A stretch of 34,188 nucleotides of DNA from Candidatus Doudnabacteria bacterium (lineage in GTDB: Bacteria; Patescibacteriota; Doudnabacteria; UBA920). The translations under genes and the position numbers were made by a program. Shown here in pieces: positions 8,401-16,138 of this stretch. The notes beneath the pieces were generated by a model. That model made no database searches. It was not told where the DNA came from and was given only the letters and a program-made list of their open reading frames with translations. The DNA is taken from contig CAIVSE010000022.1 in NCBI GenBank assembly GCA_903908535.1, forward strand, positions 1 through 34,188, read 5' to 3'. The stretch's first letter is position 1, and every line of letters begins with the position of its first letter.

Positions 8401-10005
8401 CTAGCTCGTGGCCGGCAAGTTTGCCTTCCACAAAGCCATAAACCTCCTCTCAAAAATATTTCCAAAACTATTGCCGGTTGTGGGGTCCTCGCCCACAACC
8501 ACCAACTCCTTGAGGATCAACATGAACAGGTATTCGGAGACCTTGTTCTGACCCACCAGCTCGGACCGAACGAAGTCGAGGTGGCCGGAGTTGATTTCGA
8601 TAATGCCCGCGGGGCTGATGCGGGAGTGCCAGCTCTGCTCTTCCTCACTCTTGGGATAAACAAAGTCGACTTGCAGGCCGGGGCGCGGCTTGCTGGCCAT
8701 AACCTGATCTTTGTCGCGCTTGCCTACGGGGATGCCGGAAGCCTTGTTTTTCTTGTGTGTGGCCGCCTGGTCAACCAAAGCGGTCTTGGACAGCTTGCGT
8801 TTGCGTCCGCCCGGCGTGGAAACCTTTGAGGTCTCTTCCTCTTCCGTAACGCTGCCGACGGAGGCTTTAGACATGGCCCGAAGCCGCGGCGGAATGAGGT
8901 GTGGATTCTCCTTAAACAGCAGTTGGATCTTTTTCAAGACCCCCAAAGCTATCCGGTTGAGTTTGTCAGAGCGTTCGCTCTGGTCGAAATTGTCGATTAT
9001 GGGTTTGAGTACTCCCATGACAAAATCCTTTACAACAGAGGCGAAGACCTGACACTGGTCGTCCAGTTGGAAGGAATCCTTGCCGGGATTAACGGTACAG
9101 AATCCCAGCCGGATTTCTCCGTCAAAGAAGCCGCGGTTGATGACGTTTTTGACGTCATCGTCAAGCAGGCTCCTCATAAAAAAGTTGTGCAGCGGCATGG
9201 TATTAACGCCCTGGTGCAGGACGTAAACACGCTGATGCTCTTTGTGAGGTTCGGCCGAATAGTAGAATGCAAATTCGACCTCGCCGAGCGGAGTTTGCTC
9301 CTTTACTGACTGGAGTAAATCGCCGCGGTACAGCACGGGTTTTACCAGGTACTCTTGGGCAGTGGAGCGGGCATCTTTTTTGTAGACGATGCGAACATCC
9401 ACTCCGCGGGTCCGGAGAATCGGATTATAAGCGTCGAGAATTGACCGCTCAATGAGCTTAATGTTGCTCAGCCTCGCCATGGCGATGTCGCTTACTCCCC
9501 GCAGCCACAACATCACGTTGGGTTTAAAGTGGAGCTTGTTGGTGATTTCCTTGCCCTGAAAGGGCTCGGAATGGAGGCTAATGCCGTCACGTTTTGCTAG
9601 CTCGCTTTTTTCCAACCGATGGACCCAAATGCTGGCGGGCTTAGAGGTGAAATCTTTGGCGATCATTTGCCATATTTCGGCAATGGTCATACCGGCCAAA
9701 TTACCGATGCCTTTTTCGCCGATAGCGGAAGCGTCGGCGAGTTTGTTGCTCTGGGCGATGTTTCGGAACTTCGCCGTGACTTCTTCGCAGCTGGCGCTTT
9801 GACCGTCATCAAAAATCTTGATGTAACGTTCAGGGACGTTTATTTCGATCAGGGCGTGCTTAGCGTGTTTGTCGATGGAGTTCTGTAAAGCTTCCAAGAT
9901 GGCCTTGAACGCGTCCCCATAATGCTGGGACAGGTACAAGATAGTGTTGCCTTGGTGGAAGCCAAGCGGGGTTGTGATAAAACCTTCGTTTTTTTCGGGC
10001 ATCAT
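8401..10005 (-). CDS. Stand-alone GHKL-type ATPase (Hsp90/MutL/MORC-like N-domain)
   Basis: 534 residues. The N-terminal 200 residues carry the Bergerat fold motifs: N-box with Glu38, Asn42 and Asp45 (ILEALQNSIDKHA), DDG at 66-68, and the G-loop GEKGIGNLAGM at about 96-106. There is no histidine phosphoacceptor, no MutL endonuclease motif and no topoisomerase domain. The middle part (about 210-370) resembles the transducer-type region of such proteins only in a general way. A charged Lys/Arg linker (about 390-440) leads to a C-terminal domain with WHSRISPAG and ILKELVVVGED that I do not recognise. It is the last gene of a three-gene operon, 10 bases after the XRE regulator. The role is unknown; GHKL proteins of this kind occur in DNA-repair and antiviral modules, which is only a hint. 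Confidence 0.75.
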   Translation of the reverse strand: MMPEKNEGFITTPLGFHQGNTILYLSQHYGDAFKAILEALQNSIDKHAKHALIEINVPERYIKIFDDGQSASCEEVTAKFRNIAQSNKLADASAIGEKGIGNLAGMTIAEIWQMIAKDFTSKPASIWVHRLEKSELAKRDGISLHSEPFQGKEITNKLHFKPNVMLWLRGVSDIAMARLSNIKLIERSILDAYNPILRTRGVDVRIVYKKDARSTAQEYLVKPVLYRGDLLQSVKEQTPLGEVEFAFYYSAEPHKEHQRVYVLHQGVNTMPLHNFFMRSLLDDDVKNVINRGFFDGEIRLGFCTVNPGKDSFQLDDQCQVFASVVKDFVMGVLKPIIDNFDQSERSDKLNRIALGVLKKIQLLFKENPHLIPPRLRAMSKASVGSVTEEEETSKVSTPGGRKRKLSKTALVDQAATHKKNKASGIPVGKRDKDQVMASKPRPGLQVDFVYPKSEEEQSWHSRISPAGIIEINSGHLDFVRSELVGQNKVSEYLFMLILKELVVVGEDPTTGNSFGNIFERRFMALWKANLPATS

Positions 10006-10015
10006 TTTCTAGTAC

Positions 10016-10570
10016 CTATCCTTTCGGTTTTTTTTCAGAGTTCAGTTCACCTTCGCGGGTCACAACCTCCAGGGCCTTTTCATTTCGCATGGCCCGGATT
10101 AAGGAGGAGAACCATTCAAAGTCGGGACCGAGAGAGGTGCGAAAACTTTCGCGTTCTCTTGGCCCGGCGGCCAAAAACCATTCCAGGTAGTCTCGCAGGC
10201 TGCGGATCAGTTCTCGGCTGCGAAAAATCCGCAGTTTCAAATCCATCTCGTCAGTCTGCTTCCCGGTATCATTTGCTGGTTTACTACTTGGCCTAACCAG
10301 ACGTTTGATCTGGCTTACAATTGGGCCGGCAGAAATATCTTCGGCTTTGGGAATTATCGGGTCGGTGTTGGTGCGACCAGCTTCCAAGGGCGGGATTTTG
10401 TCGCCAAATCTGGCAGTCAGTTTAGTGTGAGTGCTCAATCTGGCTTTCTTATTGTTTCCGCTCAGCAAAGAACTCATTGTCTTTCGGGGAATTCCGACTT
10501 CTTGCGCTAAACGGGTGATGTTCAGACCCTCTTGGGCCATGATTTCTTTTAACGCTTCGTCCAGTTTCAT
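10016..10570 (-). CDS. XRE-type helix-turn-helix regulator with helical C-terminal domain
   Basis: ATG 10570 is preferred to the GTG at 10576 because GAGGAG sits 5 bases upstream, inside the end of the previous gene; the GTG would overlap that stop as GTGA. Residues about 1-55 form an XRE/Cro-like domain (ITRLAQEVGIPRKTMSSLLSGNNKK). A low-complexity linker follows, then a helical C-terminus (LIRSLRDYLEWFLAAGPRERESF) I cannot assign. Position between two operon genes, and a palindromic operator at the operon promoter, suggest it represses its own operon. It could instead be an adaptor for the ATPase. Confidence 0.7.
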   Translation of the reverse strand: MKLDEALKEIMAQEGLNITRLAQEVGIPRKTMSSLLSGNNKKARLSTHTKLTARFGDKIPPLEAGRTNTDPIIPKAEDISAGPIVSQIKRLVRPSSKPANDTGKQTDEMDLKLRIFRSRELIRSLRDYLEWFLAAGPRERESFRTSLGPDFEWFSSLIRAMRNEKALEVVTREGELNSEKKPKG

Positions 10571-10572
10571 GC

Positions 10573-11376
10573 TCACTCCTCGCCTTTCTGGGAAGCATAG
10601 GCTTCTATGCTGGTGCGAAATCTTTTTTTCTCATCGATATCCGCGTTGATTTTTTTGACCGTTTGTTCAAGCTCCTGTTCCAGAGCCAGAATTTCTCCGT
10701 CGATCCTTTTCAGAATCTTACTCACAGAAATTTTACCCAAATCGTGCTTGGCTTTTTCGTCTTTGTGAGCAAACGGCGTGGTTTGGGGCTCGAAACTAAT
10801 AGTCATTCCCTTTCCGGCGCCGAGTCTGTGGATTGAGCACAGTCCTTTCTTCTCAAACTGTCTCAAAGCATCCCAGGGAAAACTTTTTATTACGTGCAGT
10901 CGCTCCTGAACCTCGCGAGCCGAATCCGCATTAAAGAGGATTGAAGGCCCGACTTTTTGCTCCATAAGAAGAGCCCAAAACTCCGCACGCTTTCCGGTGA
11001 GCGATTCCCAGCCGGTCTTGATGTTGGTTTTGGGCGGGGACGAGGGGAGTCCAAAAAGTTCAAAGGACTTGTGGGTGAATTCCCAAACCCCTGGCTCTGA
11101 CGCTTTTTGTACCAGCTTGAATCTTGCCAAGTGCCAGAGATTGGCATCGTTTATACCAATTCCTTTGAGCCGTTTCCCGATGCTGTGAGCTTGGGGAAAA
11201 GTGCCTTGTTCAATACTAAACCGCAGCATCTCCTGAAAAGCCCGGAGATATTTGGGAGTTAAACCCCAATTTTCTCCCGTGACTTCGCCGTTTTTAACCC
11301 GCTCGTAAAATTCTGTGAGCGGGTCGTTTTTTGGTGCCGTCTCTACTATAGGCGTTTCCGCCGTATTTGTCTGCAT
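10573..11376 (-). CDS. Unknown protein with C-terminal coiled coil, first gene of GHKL operon
   Basis: 267 residues, not recognised. A strong AAGGAGG lies 4 bases before the ATG. Residues about 18-110 are helical and could hold a winged-helix-like unit (NLWHLARFKLVQKASEPGVWEFT); a second such segment is at 140-200 (FPWDALRQFEKKGLCSIHRLGAGKGM). The last 55 residues are a coiled coil (ILKRIDGEILALEQELEQTVKKI). No catalytic motif or signal peptide is seen. The arrangement suggests a DNA- or partner-binding scaffold working with the XRE protein and the GHKL ATPase. Confidence 0.65.
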   Translation of the reverse strand: MQTNTAETPIVETAPKNDPLTEFYERVKNGEVTGENWGLTPKYLRAFQEMLRFSIEQGTFPQAHSIGKRLKGIGINDANLWHLARFKLVQKASEPGVWEFTHKSFELFGLPSSPPKTNIKTGWESLTGKRAEFWALLMEQKVGPSILFNADSAREVQERLHVIKSFPWDALRQFEKKGLCSIHRLGAGKGMTISFEPQTTPFAHKDEKAKHDLGKISVSKILKRIDGEILALEQELEQTVKKINADIDEKKRFRTSIEAYASQKGEE

Positions 11377-11399
11377 AGTGCCTCCTTGAAATTCATATT

Positions 11400-11435
11400 A
11401 ACATATCACAAATGGCTAATTGTGTCAATATTGAC
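11400..11435 (-). promoter_or_regulatory. Promoter and operator-like palindromes of the GHKL operon
   Basis: On the minus strand TTGACA (11423-11428), 17-bp spacer, TATGTT (11400-11405). The perfect 12-bp palindrome GTCAATATTGAC (11424-11435) overlaps the -35, and an imperfect one, CACAAAT-ggct-AATTGTG (11407-11424), fills the spacer. Both are well placed for repression by the XRE protein of this operon. Confidence 0.7.
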
Positions 11436-11457
11436 TATTTAGGCGTATTATCTTATA

Positions 11458-11497
11458 AAAAAAAGCCGTCCACACAAATTTTATACGTGTGGACGGG
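11458..11497 (-). terminator. Terminator of the 435-residue orphan gene
   Basis: Perfect 10-bp stem CCGTCCACAC with GTGTGGACGG, followed on the minus strand by eight T. It separates the orphan gene from the operon promoter downstream. Confidence 0.85.
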
Positions 11498-11518
11498 CAA
11501 AAAGAAAGTTCGGTGAAG

Positions 11519-12826
11519 TTAGTTGTTTTTGCGGCGTGCGACCGCAATGTGGGCGGCGGCAGATTTGCGAATCTTTTCATTTTCGCTAAGGCTTTTTGGC
11601 AGGAGCGCCAAAATTTCCTTAACCGTGTAATCACGGTGTTGCTTGGCAAGAAGTTTGATTTTACCGATTCCTTCTTGCGTGAGTTCATTCTCATGGATGT
11701 AACGAGTCGTCTTTATGGCCATCTGCATCTCCTTGTTTTGGGTAACTTCTTTGTGTCTGAACCTTAAGTACAATCCAGCATCGTCCCAAAGGATAATATT
11801 CCTGTCCTTCGGGATAATGGTTACAGTTTCATCTATTTTGTGTTCAGCGCCCTCCTCTGTGATATAACTAAATGGAGCGGACAGCATTAAAGCGCAGGAT
11901 TTTTCTAGCCACCACTTGGCGCTAATCGGTGTTTGTCTGACTGTAAAACGCGCAAAGTGGCAGAGCTGTGATAGCGATGTTTCGTTTTTATAAACAAGTC
12001 GTTGCAGGGAGCTTATATCCAGCAATTGCTGCACCCAGTGATTTGCCAAATTTTGGACTAGTTTCAGATTTGCGGATCTAAACTCTTCGACAAAACCTAG
12101 TAAGTCCTCTAAACGTAAGGGTGCCTGACACTTTATTGATATAAAATCCCATAGTTTGGTTACGGCGGCATTCCAGTGCTGGAAGCCATAGGGAGAGGAC
12201 TGCTCGGCAGTTGCTGAAATTACGAAGCCGTTCTCCATTATACTGTAGAGCCAAAAAATGTCGCGTAATGCCAGGTGAAAAGGTTCGGTGTAGCCAGCAC
12301 GTTCGTAACGTCTTGACAGCGAATAAAAAACCGGCAAAATATCCTCGGGCGAAATCAGCACAAATATCGCTAATGCCCGTATGCCTTCCCAAATCATTTC
12401 TGTATCGCGTCCCACGCTGGAATATGTCGCCACGACAGTTCCGGAGTTTTTCAGGCAGGAGCAGAGCACCTCACCCATAACTGAATGGGTTTGGCTTAAG
12501 TAGCTGCCCATAACATCCAGGTTGAATAAGCAAAAGGTTTTTTCCGGCTTTATGATTTTTGGCAATTCGTCGTAGAGAAAGCCGTGGTGAATCTTAACCC
12601 CCCATCCCTGAGTTTTTTGCCATTCAGTTATAGATTGGTCAGACTCTAACGAATTAACGTGCCCCCTTGTAAAACCAGCTTCATCCATTAAATATAGCTC
12701 GCTGGGGCTTTTGCCTAGCAGGCCGATGACGTGGTTGGTGCGGATTTGCTCTGTAGAGAGCCAAGAGGGGATAATGCGACGGTAAAAATAATTTCGGGCA
12801 AACCGCTTACCGGCCGAATCTCTCAT
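11519..12826 (-). CDS. Unknown 435-residue protein, possibly Rossmann/methyltransferase-like
   Basis: Not recognised with certainty. The N-terminal 170 residues alternate strands and helices (ELYLMDEAGFTRGH; FCLFNLDVMGSYLS; NSGTVVATYSSVGRD) in a way that recalls a SAM-dependent methyltransferase lacking a classical glycine-rich motif I. The middle is helical and rich in aromatic residues. The C-terminus is a basic helical tail (KEILALLPKSLSENEKIRKSA) of a type that often binds nucleic acid. AAGGAGG lies about 9 bases before the ATG. It has its own promoter and terminator, so it is a neighbour of the GHKL operon rather than part of it; joint function is possible but not shown. Confidence 0.6.
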   Translation of the reverse strand: MRDSAGKRFARNYFYRRIIPSWLSTEQIRTNHVIGLLGKSPSELYLMDEAGFTRGHVNSLESDQSITEWQKTQGWGVKIHHGFLYDELPKIIKPEKTFCLFNLDVMGSYLSQTHSVMGEVLCSCLKNSGTVVATYSSVGRDTEMIWEGIRALAIFVLISPEDILPVFYSLSRRYERAGYTEPFHLALRDIFWLYSIMENGFVISATAEQSSPYGFQHWNAAVTKLWDFISIKCQAPLRLEDLLGFVEEFRSANLKLVQNLANHWVQQLLDISSLQRLVYKNETSLSQLCHFARFTVRQTPISAKWWLEKSCALMLSAPFSYITEEGAEHKIDETVTIIPKDRNIILWDDAGLYLRFRHKEVTQNKEMQMAIKTTRYIHENELTQEGIGKIKLLAKQHRDYTVKEILALLPKSLSENEKIRKSAAAHIAVARRKNN

Positions 12827-12867
12827 CGAACAAATCCTCCTTCCTTAATTTTAAAGTTCAATACTTC

Positions 12868-12895
12868 AGTTTACCTAAACTCGCAAGTTTGTCAA
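12868..12895 (-). promoter_or_regulatory. Promoter with iterated AAACT/AGTTT half-sites
   Basis: Minus-strand TTGACA (12890-12895), 16-bp spacer, then TAAACT. The spacer and -10 contain alternating half-sites AAACT-tgcg-AGTTT-aggt-AAACT, each separated by 4 bases, a plausible operator for the 11519-12826 gene. Confidence 0.5.
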
Positions 12896-12918
12896 GAAGA
12901 CATTTTATTAGCTATAAT
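12889..12918 (+). promoter_or_regulatory. Promoter of cysteine desulfurase, leaderless
   Basis: TTGTCA (12889-12894), 18-bp spacer, TATAAT (12913-12918). The predicted start of transcription is about 12925, the A of the ATG. Its -35 overlaps that of the divergent minus-strand promoter. Confidence 0.65.
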
Positions 12919-12924
12919 AAGTAC

Positions 12925-14109
12925 ATGTTTCCTCTTATCAAACCTTCCAAAAAACCTATCTATCTCGATAACGCCGCGACTACGCCGGTGGACCCTTTAG
13001 TCATAAAAGCCATGGCGCCTTTTTGGCGCGAAAAGTTTGGCAATCCTTCTTCTCTTTATAAGCAGGGGATAGAGGCCAAGCGGGCCGTGGAGGGCAACAG
13101 AAAAACCATCGCGGACTTGCTTGGCGCTCGGCCGAGCGAAATTATCTTTCCGGCCGGCGGCACCGAGAGTATTAATTTGGCAATCTTAGGGGTGAAGGGT
13201 AAACATATTGTTACCACAAAAATAGAACACCACGCCGTGCTAAAATCCTGTGAAGCTTTGGCAGAGCAGGGGAATACAGTTAGCTATGTTGTCGTGGATA
13301 GGGAAGGCTTTGTAAATTTAGAGGAGCTAAAAAAATCAATTAAACCGCAAACAGTTTTGGTTAGCGTTATGTATGCCAATAACGAAGTTGGCACAATTGA
13401 GCCTATAGCGGAAATTGGAAAAATACTTCGGAAGATAAATGTTGGCCGCGCTGCAAAAAAACTCCCGCCAATTTTATTTCATACCGACGCCTGCCAGGCA
13501 GCAGGCGCGCTGGATTTAAATGTTAACCGTTTGGGCCTGGATTTAATGACGCTTAACGGCAGCAAAATTTATGGCCCCAAGCAAACCGGCTTGTTATATG
13601 TCCGCGCCGGTATTCAATTACGGCCGCTAATTTATGGCGGGGGACAGGAACAAGGTTTAAGGTCTGGCACAGAAAACGTCCCTGGCATTGTTGGTTTAGC
13701 TACAGCGCTGGACTTGGCAGAGCGCGGTAAGGCTAAAGAAAATTTGAGACTGACCAAGTTGAGAGATTACTTTATCCAAAAGTTGTTAAAGTTGCCGGGG
13801 GTAAGTTTAAATGGGCCGCAAAGGCAGGGGAGACTGGCTAATAACATAAATATTTGCCTAGAGGGCGTGGAAGGCGAGGCCTTAATGCTCTACCTGGACG
13901 GTTACAACATTGCCGTATCTACGGGTAGTGCCTGCGCCACCTCGCTAACCGACCCTTCTCACGTAATAATGGCTTTGGGTAAATCCGCGGTAGAAGCCCA
14001 AAGCAGCATCCGCATGACACTTGGCAAATTTACCACTAAACAGGAGTTGGATTATGTGCTCAAAGTTTTGCCCGGCGTAGTGGCGGAATTAAGGCGTGTT
14101 AAGAAATAA
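12925..14109 (+). CDS. nifS: Cysteine desulfurase (NifS/IscS type)
   Basis: PLP-dependent class V aminotransferase fold enzyme that takes sulfur from cysteine for iron-sulfur clusters and tRNA thiolation. 394 residues from ATG 12925 (IYLDNAATTPV near the N-terminus); the track's start at 12889 lies inside the promoter and is rejected. Motifs: GGTESINLAI, KIEHHAVLKS, HTDACQAAGAL, LNGSKIYGPK with the PLP lysine, RSGTENVPG, and STGSACATS with the catalytic Cys in a longer loop typical of group I. It stands alone: no scaffold (IscU/NifU) is next to it. The 3' end overlaps by 21 bases the convergent flavodoxin remnant. Confidence 0.93.
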   Translation: MFPLIKPSKKPIYLDNAATTPVDPLVIKAMAPFWREKFGNPSSLYKQGIEAKRAVEGNRKTIADLLGARPSEIIFPAGGTESINLAILGVKGKHIVTTKIEHHAVLKSCEALAEQGNTVSYVVVDREGFVNLEELKKSIKPQTVLVSVMYANNEVGTIEPIAEIGKILRKINVGRAAKKLPPILFHTDACQAAGALDLNVNRLGLDLMTLNGSKIYGPKQTGLLYVRAGIQLRPLIYGGGQEQGLRSGTENVPGIVGLATALDLAERGKAKENLRLTKLRDYFIQKLLKLPGVSLNGPQRQGRLANNINICLEGVEGEALMLYLDGYNIAVSTGSACATSLTDPSHVIMALGKSAVEAQSSIRMTLGKFTTKQELDYVLKVLPGVVAELRRVKK

Positions 14110-14453
14110 TTTGGCCCAGTCCACCAGGCCGTCAATGTTTTGGCCGCTGTGGTAATTATCAAAAGTAAAAGCCGGGGACAGCACGTTTGCTCCCAGGCTT
14201 TTTAATTTAGCTTCTATAATAGGCAGGGCCGCGCAAAAGATCAGGAATTGGGAATCGCCCAGGCCAAACAAAGCAAAGCGCTGGCCGTTTAATTCTACAC
14301 GTTTTGGCAGTTTAGGAGTTTATCGGGATCCATATCCCGCGCATTCATCAATTTAAAGCTTTCTTGGGTAAAGCCCGCGGTTAAGTTTTTATATAAAAGT
14401 TCGGCAGCTTTCTTGGTATAACCGGTATATGTGGCATATAAAATTAAGATCAT
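14089..14453 (-). pseudogene. Flavodoxin remnant with central deletion and frameshift
   Basis: Translation from ATG 14453 gives a flavodoxin N-terminus (MILILYATYTGYTKKAAELL, then LMNARDMDPDKLL) that stops at a TAG soon after. In another frame the homology resumes with PKRVELNGQRFALFGLGDSQF and runs to the proper flavodoxin end (VDWAKLFLNTP, stop at 14089). The central piece that holds the second FMN-binding loop, normally about 30 residues with a WNWG-like motif, is missing. The ORF track shows only the last 60 residues. A functional flavodoxin cannot be made from this copy. Confidence 0.75.
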
Positions 14454-14501
14454 ATAGGTATTATAACAGCCTTAGGGGATTGTGATTTGTCTTTATATAC
14501 A

Positions 14502-14529
14502 ACGTCGTATAATGTAGCTTAATAGACGA
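14502..14529 (+). other. dif-like XerCD-type recombination site
   Basis: 28 bp with 11-bp arms ACGTCGTATAA and TTAATAGACGA around the 6-bp centre TGTAGC. The arms are inverted repeats at 7 of 11 positions, and the inner bases (ATAA-TGTA..-TTA) resemble the E. coli dif core. It lies 34 bases before a complete Xer-type gene, the usual place of dif in single-recombinase systems. It could alternatively be an integrase binding site. Confidence 0.4.
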
Positions 14530-14551
14530 CATATATGTAATATGCTATAAT
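14523..14551 (+). promoter_or_regulatory. Promoter of the Xer-type recombinase
   Basis: TAGACG, 17-bp spacer, TATAAT (14546-14551). Transcription would start about 5 bases before ATG 14563. The -35 overlaps the right arm of the dif-like site, so recombinase binding would block it. Confidence 0.45.
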
Positions 14552-14562
14552 ATATACACTAT

Positions 14563-15552
14563 ATGATGAATGAATCCCCTAGGCCCATAATCAGTCATTT
14601 CACTAATTTTTTCGATTATTGCGATGTTGTAAAAGGTTTATCTTCCAAGTCGGTTGAAAACTATGGACGGTTTTTAATTCCGTTTAAAAATTGGTTAATT
14701 AAAGAAAAACTGGAAAATCTTAAACCTCACGAGTTAACCAGTGAACACATCTACCAGTACAGGCTATACCTCTCCAGGCAGCTAAGCGCTAAGGACGGCA
14801 AAAACTTAAAAAAGAGCACCCAGAATTATTATCTTATTGCCTTAAGGTCGCTGCTAATTTATTTTACTAAAAATGATATCTTAAGTTTGCCGGCGGACAA
14901 GATTAGCTTAGCCAAAGACGAAAAGGTTAAGAAGGTTAAATTTTTGAATTTGGACCAGTTGGAAAAATTGCTTCTCTCCCCTGCTACGGATACAATGAGC
15001 GGCCTGCGGGACCGCGCCATTTTGGAAGTTTTATTTAGCACGGGTCTGCGCGTGGGAGAATTAGCTTCGCTGAACCGCGACCAGATTAACTTGCCGTATA
15101 TTAAAAAGAACGCTATTAAAGAATTGGAATTACCCATAACCGGTAAGGGCGGCTACATCCGTACTGTTTATTTTTCCCAGCGGGCAATTTCGGCGTTAGA
15201 CAAATATATAACCAACCGCGCGGATTTAGACAAAGCTTTGTTTGTAAATTTTAAAAAAGATAATGGCCAGGATACCAAAAGGTTAACTATCCGTTCCATC
15301 GAACGGATTATTAAAAAATATGTGTGGTTGGCAGGGTTGCCGGTGGACACCACGCCCCACACTCTGCGCCATTCTTTTGCCACAGATTTGCTGGAGCAAG
15401 GCGTGGATTTAAGGACTATCCAGGAATTTTTGGGTCACAGGAATATTGTTACGACGCAAATTTATACCCACGTGACTAACAAGCACCTCAAAGACGTACA
15501 TATGTCGTTCCATAGCGGTAAAAAATTAAAAAGTAAAAATAATGAAAAATAA
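14563..15552 (+). CDS. xerC: Xer-type tyrosine recombinase
   Basis: 329 residues with an N-terminal SAM-like DNA-binding domain (about 10-110) and the catalytic domain. All catalytic residues are visible: Arg in STGLRVGEL, Lys in GKGG, His and Arg in HTLRHSFAT, His in LGHRNIVTT, and Tyr in TQIYTHV. Such enzymes resolve chromosome dimers at dif or integrate mobile DNA. Length and close spacing of motifs fit Xer better than phage integrases. It begins ATGATG with a leader of only a few bases. A dif-like 28-mer sits just upstream and a broken paralogue just downstream. XerC versus XerD cannot be decided from the sequence alone. Confidence 0.85.
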   Translation: MMNESPRPIISHFTNFFDYCDVVKGLSSKSVENYGRFLIPFKNWLIKEKLENLKPHELTSEHIYQYRLYLSRQLSAKDGKNLKKSTQNYYLIALRSLLIYFTKNDILSLPADKISLAKDEKVKKVKFLNLDQLEKLLLSPATDTMSGLRDRAILEVLFSTGLRVGELASLNRDQINLPYIKKNAIKELELPITGKGGYIRTVYFSQRAISALDKYITNRADLDKALFVNFKKDNGQDTKRLTIRSIERIIKKYVWLAGLPVDTTPHTLRHSFATDLLEQGVDLRTIQEFLGHRNIVTTQIYTHVTNKHLKDVHMSFHSGKKLKSKNNEK

Positions 15553-15679
15553 TTTTTGTTTACCTTGGGATGAGGTGGAGAGTGCAATAAAAAAGGAAAC
15601 TCAATGGTTGAAAAACACCATACCTGTTCGACGTGATCAATCAATGTTTGCAGAATTGGAACGGACAAAGTATTCTTGA
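15542..15679 (+). CDS. Possible 45-residue ORF between the two recombinase genes
   Basis: ATG 15542 overlaps the end of the recombinase gene and opens a frame starting MKNNFCLPWDEVESAIKKE that ends at TGA 15677-15679, exactly where the truncated recombinase homology begins. The sequence is not related to recombinases and I do not recognise it. It may be a real small gene or foreign sequence joined during the rearrangement that removed the 5' half of the second recombinase. Confidence 0.35.
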   Translation: MKNNFCLPWDEVESAIKKETQWLKNTIPVRRDQSMFAELERTKYS

Positions 15680-16134
15680 GAATTTCGGAACTGGTTAATC
15701 TTAAGATAAACCAAATTAATAAAGACGGCCAGATATTTTTGCTGGGCAAGGGCAAAAAGGAGCGTTTTGTTTATTTAACGCCGCGGGCTAAAAAGTTTTT
15801 GCAGGTCTACCTGAATAACAGAACTGACAGTTCGCCTTATGTCTTTGTACCGTTTAAAGGCAGGAATGCCCACGATAAGGACAAAAAAATTTCGCCGAAT
15901 TATATCCAGTTTAAATTAAAAAAATACCGGGAACTTTTGGGGATTGTCATCCCAACCTCACCGCACTCTTTACGCCACGGTTTTGCCACCTACCTGGCCG
16001 AAGCCGGCGCCAGTGCGGCCGCCATCCAAATTTTACTTGGCCACGAATCTTTGGATACCACCACCAGGTACGTTAATACCTCCCAAAGGTACGCAAAAAA
16101 AGTTCAGGAAGAATTCCATCCGCTGAAAGATTAA
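15676..16134 (+). pseudogene. N-terminally truncated tyrosine recombinase
   Basis: Homology starts abruptly at LRISELVNLKINQIN, the first catalytic Arg box, and continues through GKGKKERFVYL, HSLRHGFATYL, LLGHESLDTTT and the Tyr in TRYVNTS to a normal end. The whole SAM-like domain and the residues before the Arg are absent; upstream codons in this frame run into a stop without homology. The only start is a TTG without a ribosome site. All catalytic residues remain, but DNA binding would be lost, so this is most likely a gene fragment. Confidence 0.7.
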
Positions 16135-16138
16135 AATA

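Noticed and set aside
8581-9888. Plus-strand ORFs opposite the GHKL ATPase gene
   Set aside because: The minus-strand frame carries complete ATPase motifs, a terminator and a promoter; the plus-strand frames are shadows.
8401-12826. Restriction-modification system
   Set aside because: No endonuclease motif, no DNA-methyltransferase catalytic motif (DPPY/NPPF or PCQ) is visible in the four genes.
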